Shown piece after piece: positions 58,171 to 64,000 of a stretch of DNA of 64,000 nt. This DNA comes from Elephas maximus indicus. Taxonomy: Eukaryota > Chordata > Mammalia > Proboscidea > Elephantidae. The stretch covers positions 50,035,768 to 50,099,767 of the forward strand of contig NC_064831.1 in assembly GCF_024166365.1 (NCBI RefSeq), read 5' to 3'. A model generated the notes under the pieces. That model saw only the letters and a program-made list of their open reading frames with translations, was not told the DNA's origin and ran no database searches. A program made the position numbers and the translations under genes. Position 1 is the stretch's first letter; each line of letters begins with the position of its first letter.

Positions 58171-58959
58171 TGACCGCTGACAGGCTGAGGGAGTTTGTTT
58201 TAGTGCTGAATACCCCGGGAACAAAATCCTTTTGAAAGAGAAGCTAAGTCGTTTCACGCCACCGAAGTGCAGATTTGGTGAAGAATGACTGATGGGACAA
58301 AGCCGCGCGGTGTGTTGGCTCGGGTTCCCAGAGGGAGCAGAGCACTTGGGCAAAGGCAGGAGGCGGCCTGGTCAAAAGGGGAGGGGCCAGAGAAGGCACC
58401 GAGGGCCCAAAAACCTAAAACCCGGGGTGCGCCAGCCCTCAACTCCCTCCCCCCGGGACCCCTTACGCCCCTCCCCCCCGCATCCTCCGCTGCCAAATTG
58501 AGAGAGAAAATGGAAGAAGTGGAGAGGTGAAAAGTGAAGAGACGAGGGACAGGGATGCAGGAGGGGAGGGGAAAGAGGGGGAGAGAGAAGAGAGACGGGG
58601 AGGGTACTCCGAGGGAGAAAGAAGCCGGAGGAGGTGGGGGCAAAAGAAAGCTTAGTCGAAACATTCCAGGCAGCGCGCAGTTGACTTTCCAAGTGGGGAA
58701 GGCGTGTATTGTTTTTGGCGCCTTGGAAACCTTCAGAAGCTGCCGGGTGCTTTCCCTCCACCTCCCTTCGGTGTTTGGTAAATATTAACAAACCAGGGCG
58801 CGTTATTTTCTGGAGTGTGGATGTAGGGGCTCGTCGGAGCTCCGGGTGGTTTTCCTTTCCTGGAGCCCCCGCCGCCAAGCCCCAGCCCCACCCTGCACGC
58901 TCGCTCGCGCGCTCGCACCCACACGCACCCACACACACACCTGCTTGACAACAGAAGGA
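58171..58959. other. Unique GC- and purine-rich DNA
   Basis: Strong purine bias at 58500-58650 (GGAGAGG/GAGAGAAG words), then a CACACGCACC run at about 58917-58942. No gene. Confidence 0.5.
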
Positions 58960-59235
58960 ATCAAAATCAATATTGTATTAGTCACCCCTCTGTCTCCTTT
59001 TTACTCCCTCAGCAGCCCGGGTGCCACTGAAGCGAATTGTGGATTTATGGAGGGAAATTAGCATAAATTATTACGAAATCTGTAGCCGTGTGTGGTCCAG
59101 CTTGTGGGAAAAGAGGCTATTGCGAACTCTCCAAGCAGAAAGGTGGTCGGTGGTGGGCTCTGCGGAGGCGATTAATGGCTATTGCACGAAAGAGATTTCC
59201 ATTTGCTTTGCACATGGGTATAATTGACTTATGCG
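58960..59235. promoter_or_regulatory. Candidate enhancer D
   Basis: AT-balanced island with words 'aaattagcataaattattac', 'gaggcgattaatggctattg', 'tttgctttgcacatgggtat' and 'ataattgacttatgcg'. Repeat-free and bounded by GC-rich DNA. Enhancer role is inferred. Confidence 0.45.
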
Positions 59236-60529
59236 TGTTTTATACAGTTTTCCCAACAACTCCCTAAGCCCCCGGGTCGGATGTGTCCCCCCCCCAAGCT
59301 TCTGTTTGCTTTGGGTTCTGTACAATAGACTCTGATGCACTTTTCAAGATTTCTGGAAAGTGCTCCTTCCCTCCTCCTCTTCATAATACCAGTCTTAAAA
59401 CGCAGTAAATAGCATGCAAATCCCCCGTCTCTCCCCTAGGCTTTGCAGACTTCCAGCGGGAACCAAGATACAACTTGCAGCAAAGCACGCGTTTTCATTG
59501 CGCATCTCTCCGCAACTCCGAACTCCCCGCCCCACCCAAGACAGACTTGAGCTATTAGGATCGATTTACTTCATTAACCCTGGGCAGGGGGGTGTGCCTC
59601 ACCGCTCAGCCCCCCCCCCAGTCAAACTCTGAAGGTTCCTCAGACACGAATTCCTACTTGTGTCATTGCACGTCCCAAAATTGGTGGTGACAACTTTCCC
59701 GGGGAGATGGACAAAGCCTTATTCTAGCTTGCTTTTTTTTTTTTTTTAACCCGAACGTTTCCACTCTTAGAATTTAATCTTTTTTACTCTGAGCAGTGAT
59801 TTCGACAGCCATACAACGGCCCTTTGCTAGGCAACAAAATGCCAGTTGTTAAAATAAGAAAACACTTCTTTCTCCCCCACCCCACCCCCACCCCCAGCTC
59901 CCACAATTAACACGCACACACGCACCGGATAGAAAAGAAAATCTTCCTGGCTGTCACTGGGGGAACAGAGACTTTTCACTCTTCTAGTGTCCCATATCCG
60001 GAATCCAACCACCCTTAATATTTTATCTGTCTCCATACGGCAGTATGAACTGACGCGCGTATTTGTAAAGGGTCTTAAAATCCTTGGAGGTTTCGATGCT
60101 GGCACCTTTCCTTTGCTGGAGCCCTCCTGCCTCGGCCACAGGAAGCCTTTCGGTGGGACCTGCGAGGCAGCTGTAGTCTGGAGCGGGAAAGCTGTGGACC
60201 AGCGCCTATCCGTCCTGGGAAACACAGCCCTTTCCACTCTTGCTCGTCATGGGTCGCTTAGGCTCCGGAGCTCCTTGGGCTCCTCGGCCCCTTCTACCCC
60301 AAGCAGGACCCCGAGCCAAACCAGGCCCCACCAAGTAACCCCCCAGAAGCCGCACCTCGTCTTGCGCTTAAGCGCACGCAGTTCCGGCGAGTACCTGCCG
60401 AAGTTCTGCGGAGGTGCCACCCAAGGCCAAATGGTTTCTCTGCCCTTCTGGAGCGGTGCCCCCAGAGGCAGGTCAGCGGCCCTCCCCCACCCTCTCGCAC
60501 CCACCTCCTCCTCCTGGTTATTTCTTCCG
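59236..60529. other. Unique DNA with C-rich runs
   Basis: C runs at 59287-59297, 59610-59621 and 59875-59898 and a T run near 59732-59748. An RFX-type X-box is inside. Frames up to 182 codons at 59987-60535 lack any motif and overlap antisense frames. Confidence 0.45.
59824..59835 (-). promoter_or_regulatory. RFX X-box-like motif
   Basis: TTGCTAGGCAAC, reverse complement GTTGCCTAGCAA, an imperfect inverted repeat close to the RFX X-box. Binding is not shown. Confidence 0.4.
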
Positions 60530-60720
60530 AATTAAGAAGGTGACATTATTCTTTTCTTCAAGCACTTCTGTTAATATTGAAAAACGTGCGCTTGCATCTC
60601 AAGCGAGGCAGCCCAGGCGCGGGAGCCATTTCAATATTAATGAAATTGTTTAATCTCCTAAATTCATCGTGTTTAAGTTACGTTTTGGTGAGTTATTGAC
60701 CACCTCCGAAACTGTAGTTA
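60530..60720. promoter_or_regulatory. Candidate enhancer E
   Basis: AT-rich island with 'tctgttaatattgaaaaacg' and, about 70 bp later, 'tttcaatattaatgaaattg'. The two share the word AATATT in opposite contexts (TTAATATTGAAA and TTTCAATATTAA are exact reverse complements). No repeats. Confidence 0.5.
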
Positions 60721-62000
60721 ATGGGGTTGTGTGTGTGCGCCCTGAAAGATCTTTTTTATGCTAACCCCAAACAGCGCCACTAACAATGCACTAATGTCAC
60801 CGAAAGTGTCTAAACTTGGCACCCAGAACCCCTACCACCCCCCACCTCCTGAAAAAAAAGTTCTCACATTTCCAGACTTTGAAGATGATTCTGTGTGGAC
60901 AGCAGGATTTGAGTTTTTAACAAATGAATTTCTTTAAAAAGACATAAAGGTCAGAGAACGCGTAGAAACCACTGGAAACTCCTGGCGCCTTATTCGCAGA
61001 CTGCGTGCGGGCACGTGGAGGCGAGTCACTGTTTTTTCCACATCAATTTAGCGATGATGATGATAATAATAGATCACTGAACCCTCAAGAGAGGAATCCG
61101 ATCGGCAGGGAGCCTAATGCTGTCACCAGGCGGCGTGACCCAGCCTCAGCCTCAGCCTCAGCCCCATCCTCCTCCCCTCCCCAGAGGAGGAAAACGCGCC
61201 GGTTCTTTCCAAGTCTTAGAAGGCACTGCTGTTTTAGTGAGACCCTAGGTAGCTTTTGCAGGCTCTCTAAACCCTAAATAAGTCTTCCTCAGCAACAACA
61301 ACAACAAAAAAAGGTGGGGGGGGGGGAGGGTGGGATAGTTCTGGCTGTAAAATGCAAACTTCCAGGAAGCGCTTGACTCCAGAAGTTCCCAGCCACCTCG
61401 GAAGGGGGAGAAAGCCGAGACCGTGCGGCTTCTCTGGTGATAACGTGCGTGAGACAAATCCAGGCCTTCCCCAGGTCCCCAACGGCCCCAGCGCCTCCAT
61501 CCAGTGTCCAACCAAATTCCTAGAGGACTTTTAAAGGGAAGACCTTGACTATTCGCTCAAATATACTACCTTATTATTATTATTATTTTGATTTGACCAA
61601 TACATTTCGATGTAAAGTGGGGTCTTACGCGAGGCTGTCCCGTTAATCTTTCGTAAGGTTCCTTCCTTTAACCCCATCACTTTTTTAAAGCTACACACCC
61701 CAACTGCGCAATTTAGGAAAGTCATACCAAACTTCAGCCTGCCTCCTGAAAGACGGGAGAGAAAGGGGGGAAAGGGTGCATTTTCATTATAATACCTCAT
61801 GCAACCGGCCCCGGATAGTGCCAAGCGTAGGAGAAAGGTCTCAGCTTCAAGGGAAAGCCGTGCCTGAAGTTAGCTAACAATACAAACCCGATACAATGTA
61901 GAGCAAACAGAATACCCTAGTAAAGCAATTTCCATGTCAAATATAATCTGCACGGCAGCTCGGTCTGTGAACATAAGTGGTCGCCTCGCTCCCCGCACGG
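60721..62000. other. Unique FOXB1-proximal upstream DNA
   Basis: Contains a CAGCCT hexamer run at 61141-61163, a CAA run (61293-61307), a G run (61314-61329) and a TTA run (61570-61588). No gene. Confidence 0.5.
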
Positions 62001-62340
62001 CGGCGGCCGCCTTCTCATACCTTCACACACTGCACCCGGGCCGGCGCGTCCCGCTCGCCACCGGTGGCCGAGGCTCTTCCCACTCGCCCAGGCTTGAGCT
62101 GCAAGTGATTCCATTGGCCAAGGTGTCCATGTAAATAGGTGTGAAAGAAACCAGAGCTGGCCAGGCTCTCCCCTCTCGCTCAGTCCCCTCCCTCTGCAGC
62201 CCCCGCTCCCCCTCCTCTTCCTCCTCCTCCCAAGGCGATTGTCATATGATAGCTAAGAAGTGGCACATTAATGAAGCGCCGCTACAGGGGTCTTTTCTGC
62301 TCCTGTCACCGCTTAAAACTATCAGATGGTTCGAGGAAGG
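62001..62340 (+). promoter_or_regulatory. FOXB1 proximal promoter region
   Basis: Entry into the FOXB1 CpG island. Contains an inverted CCAAT box (ATTGG, 62113-62117), a forkhead core GTAAATA (62131-62137), an E-box CATATG (62244-62249) and 'aagtggcacattaatgaag' (62260-62278). No clear TATA box. The transcription start is not determined from sequence and is likely within or just after this block. Confidence 0.6.
62131..62137 (+). promoter_or_regulatory. Forkhead-type core GTAAATA
   Basis: Matches RTAAAYA. Lies about 845 bp before the FOXB1 ATG, so autoregulation or regulation by another FOX factor is possible. A single short word also occurs by chance. Confidence 0.35.
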
Positions 62341-62643
62341 ACATGGAGGCAGCCACCTAGCTCAGCGAAGCCGCGAAGCCCACAGCAGCGCCCTCCGCAG
62401 CCCCCAGGCCGCCGCTGCCACCGCCCGCGCCGGGACTCCACAGCCGAGCTCGGCCACCCGCGGGGCGCACCACCAGGAGAGCCGCGGACCGGGCGGTGCG
62501 GGGCGCTGCGGGGCTGAGCTGCCGAGCCGTGGGTTGCACCGAGCCCAGCCGAGCCGGGACGCTGCGGGACTGCGCGCCGGGAGGGACGCAGCGAGCGGCA
62601 GCGCCGTCCCGGATGCGGACGCACAACTTGGAGCAACTTTAAG
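62341..62643 (+). other. FOXB1: FOXB1 5' UTR exon 1 (5' limit uncertain)
   Basis: Very CpG-rich leader ending in TTTAAG at a strong splice donor (AAG/GTGAGC). The 5' border is arbitrary because no start-site motif is decisive. It contains a 5-codon upstream ORF at 62343-62360 if transcription starts before it, and a 9-codon upstream ORF at 62613-62642. Confidence 0.6.
62613..62642 (+). other. Nine-codon upstream ORF in FOXB1 leader
   Basis: ATG followed by codons for RTHNLEQL and a TAA stop at 62640-62642. The stop ends one base before the predicted exon 1 border at 62643. If the splice model is right, the mature mRNA carries this short frame about 59 nt before the FOXB1 AUG, where it could damp translation. 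Confidence 0.45.
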
Positions 62644-62917
62644 GTGAGCTGCTCTCGGTTCTATCCCTACCCTTCCCGCTCCAGGGTCTGCTTACTTCCC
62701 TCGACCCTCGCGTCGCCGCCGCCTTCCCCTCTCGCGCCCCCGGCCGCGCCCCTCTCTGCGCGCAAAGTTGCGGGCTCCGGCGCCCGGCCACTGGCCGCTC
62801 CAGCACGGCCGCCCTTACCCCCGCCCCCGAAGTCTGTGCCCTGGCCCGGCTGACCTCGCGACGTCTGTCTGTGCGTCCATGCCACCCTTCCCCCCGTCCT
62901 CTCTCTCCCCTTCCCAG
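62644..62917 (+). other. FOXB1: FOXB1 5' UTR intron
   Basis: 274 bp from donor GTGAGC to acceptor CTCCCCTTCCCAG, with a pyrimidine tract of about 30 bases before the AG. This agrees with the known two-exon structure of mammalian FOXB1, in which the coding sequence lies wholly in exon 2. Inferred from splice signals only. Confidence 0.7.
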
Positions 62918-62975
62918 ATCCGAGCCGCCCGCCGGCCCGCTCCGACCCACCGCAAAGAGGAGGGCGAGCAGAAAG

Positions 62976-63950
62976 ATGCCTCGGCCCGGTCGCAACACCT
63001 ACAGCGACCAGAAGCCGCCCTACTCGTACATCTCGCTGACCGCCATGGCCATCCAGAGCTCGCCCGAGAAGATGCTGCCGCTGAGCGAGATCTACAAGTT
63101 CATCATGGACCGCTTCCCCTACTACCGGGAGAACACGCAGCGCTGGCAGAACAGCCTGCGCCACAACCTCTCCTTCAACGACTGCTTCATCAAGATCCCG
63201 CGGAGGCCCGACCAGCCGGGCAAGGGCAGCTTCTGGGCGCTGCACCCCAGCTGCGGGGACATGTTCGAGAACGGCAGCTTCCTGAGGCGCCGCAAGCGCT
63301 TCAAGGTGCTCAAGTCGGACCACCTGGCGCCCAGCAAGCCGGCGGAGGCGGCGCAGTACCTGCAGCAGCAGGCCAAGCTCCGCCTGGGCGCGCTGGCCGC
63401 CGCGGGCACGCCCCTGCCGCAGCTGCCGGCCGCCTACCACCTGGGCGCCGGGGCGCAGCCCTCCAGCTTCAAGCACCCCTTCGCCATCGAGAACATCATT
63501 GCGCGCGAGTACAAGATGCCGGGGGGGCTGGCTTTCTCCGCCGTACCGCCGGTGCCGGCCGCCTACCCGCTCCCCAACCAGCTGACTTCCATGGGTAGCT
63601 CGCTGGGCCCCGGCTGGCCGCACGTGTACGGCGCCGCCGGCGTGATCGACTCGGCCACCCCCATCTCCATGGCCGGCGGCGACTACAGCGCCTACGGCGT
63701 GCCGCTGAAGCCGCTGTGCCACGCGGCCGGCCAGACGCTGCCCGCCATCCCCGTGCCCATCAAGCCCACGCCGGCCGCCGTGCCCGCGCTGCCCGCGCTG
63801 CCCGCGCCCATCCCCGCCTTGCTCTCGCACTCGCCTCCCTCGCTCAGCCCCACGTCCTCGCAGACAGCCACCAGCCAAAGCAGCCCCGCCACCCCCAGCG
63901 AGACGCTCACCAGCCCGGCCTCCGCCTTGCACTCGGTGGCGGTGCACTGA
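62976..63950 (+). CDS. FOXB1: Forkhead box protein B1 (FOXB1)
   Basis: 324-residue nuclear transcription factor of the forkhead (winged-helix) family, class B. In mammals FOXB1 acts in the developing diencephalon, mammillary body, midbrain and spinal cord. The DNA-binding domain spans about residues 13-107: [17 protein letters not shown], the helix 3 recognition stretch [15 protein letters not shown] (56-71), wing region [10 protein letters not shown], ending in a basic RRRKRFK. An engrailed-homology-1 motif FAIENIIA at residues 169-176 should recruit Groucho/TLE co-repressors. The C-terminal part is rich in Ala, Pro and Ser with [15 protein letters not shown]. Length is close to the family's usual 325. 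The ATG at 62976 starts [15 protein letters not shown], the usual FOXB N-terminus, and has A at -3. The frame is open upstream only because of GC content and crosses the predicted splice acceptor. FOXB2 is the closest alternative, but FOXB2 is longer, with histidine/alanine-rich insertions. No defects seen. Confidence 0.97.
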   Translation: MPRPGRNTYSDQKPPYSYISLTAMAIQSSPEKMLPLSEIYKFIMDRFPYYRENTQRWQNSLRHNLSFNDCFIKIPRRPDQPGKGSFWALHPSCGDMFENGSFLRRRKRFKVLKSDHLAPSKPAEAAQYLQQQAKLRLGALAAAGTPLPQLPAAYHLGAGAQPSSFKHPFAIENIIAREYKMPGGLAFSAVPPVPAAYPLPNQLTSMGSSLGPGWPHVYGAAGVIDSATPISMAGGDYSAYGVPLKPLCHAAGQTLPAIPVPIKPTPAAVPALPALPAPIPALLSHSPPSLSPTSSQTATSQSSPATPSETLTSPASALHSVAVH

Positions 63951-64000
63951 CCGCAGCGGCCGGCGCGCCTCCTGGTCCCCTAGCCGCCAGCTCCTTCGCC
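63951..64000 (+). other. FOXB1: FOXB1 3' UTR start, cut by window end
   Basis: GC-rich sequence after the TGA. No polyadenylation signal is reached within the window. Confidence 0.85.

Larger units (their letters stand above)
62340..63995. promoter_or_regulatory. CpG island over FOXB1
   Basis: CpG dinucleotides are dense from the leader through the coding exon. This is usual for polycomb-regulated developmental transcription factor genes. It explains the long spurious frames in other phases. Confidence 0.85.

Noticed and set aside
62871..62975. N-terminal extension of FOXB1 from a GTG upstream
   Set aside because: No ATG in the extension and it crosses the predicted splice acceptor at 62916-62917. 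The known FOXB1 N-terminus begins at 62976.
62768..63598. 276-codon plus-strand frame overlapping FOXB1
   Set aside because: Out-of-phase reading of the same exon and of the predicted intron. No homology.
62667..63947. 426-codon open frame on the minus strand over FOXB1
   Set aside because: Antisense shadow of a GC-rich coding exon. Composition is Arg/Gly/Ala-rich, with no domain, while the forward frame is a clear forkhead protein.

Overview
This is a vertebrate, placental-mammal window, and almost certainly an afrotherian (elephant-like) genome. About twenty pieces of the afrotherian tRNA-derived SINE (AfroSINE) lie in the first 28.4 kb. Several RTE-type LINE fragments share the SINE's 3' tail. 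Mammal-wide repeats (MIR, L2, MLT1, MER20, old L1) fill the background. There is no sign of prokaryotic organisation.

Layout. Positions 1-37740 hold no protein-coding gene that I can support. They contain a nested stack of old L1s, RTE fragments, AfroSINEs, MaLR LTRs and DNA transposon fossils, plus repeat-poor stretches, the largest at about 29.6-33.3 kb. Positions 37758-45101 are one complete, apparently young LINE-1. It has a GC-rich 5' UTR with three tandem promoter-like units, an intact ORF1 (338 aa), an unusually long 457-nt inter-ORF spacer, an intact ORF2 (1271 aa) with all endonuclease, reverse transcriptase and Cys-rich motifs, a 3' UTR with a G-rich tract, a poly(A) tail and a perfect 17-bp target site duplication. 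It interrupts an older inverted-repeat DNA transposon. A long decayed RTE LINE follows at 46.2-48.5 kb.

From about 48.5 kb to the end, recognisable retrotransposons almost disappear. The sequence alternates between CpG-rich blocks and AT-rich, TAAT-dense blocks that look like conserved developmental enhancers. This desert-like zone ends in FOXB1 on the + strand: a CpG-island promoter, a 5' UTR exon, a short 5' UTR intron (about 62644-62917) and a single coding exon (62976-63950, 324 aa). The 3' UTR runs off the window.

How it fits together. FOXB1 is the only host protein-coding gene supported. The 48.5-62 kb stretch is best read as its upstream cis-regulatory territory, which would explain the loss of transposons. 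The features most worth following up are in the L1: tandem 5' UTR units, a 250-codon antisense ORF, and a small inter-ORF reading frame whose stop codon overlaps the ORF2 start as ATGA. Conservation, age and expression statements are inferences, since no alignment or expression data were available.
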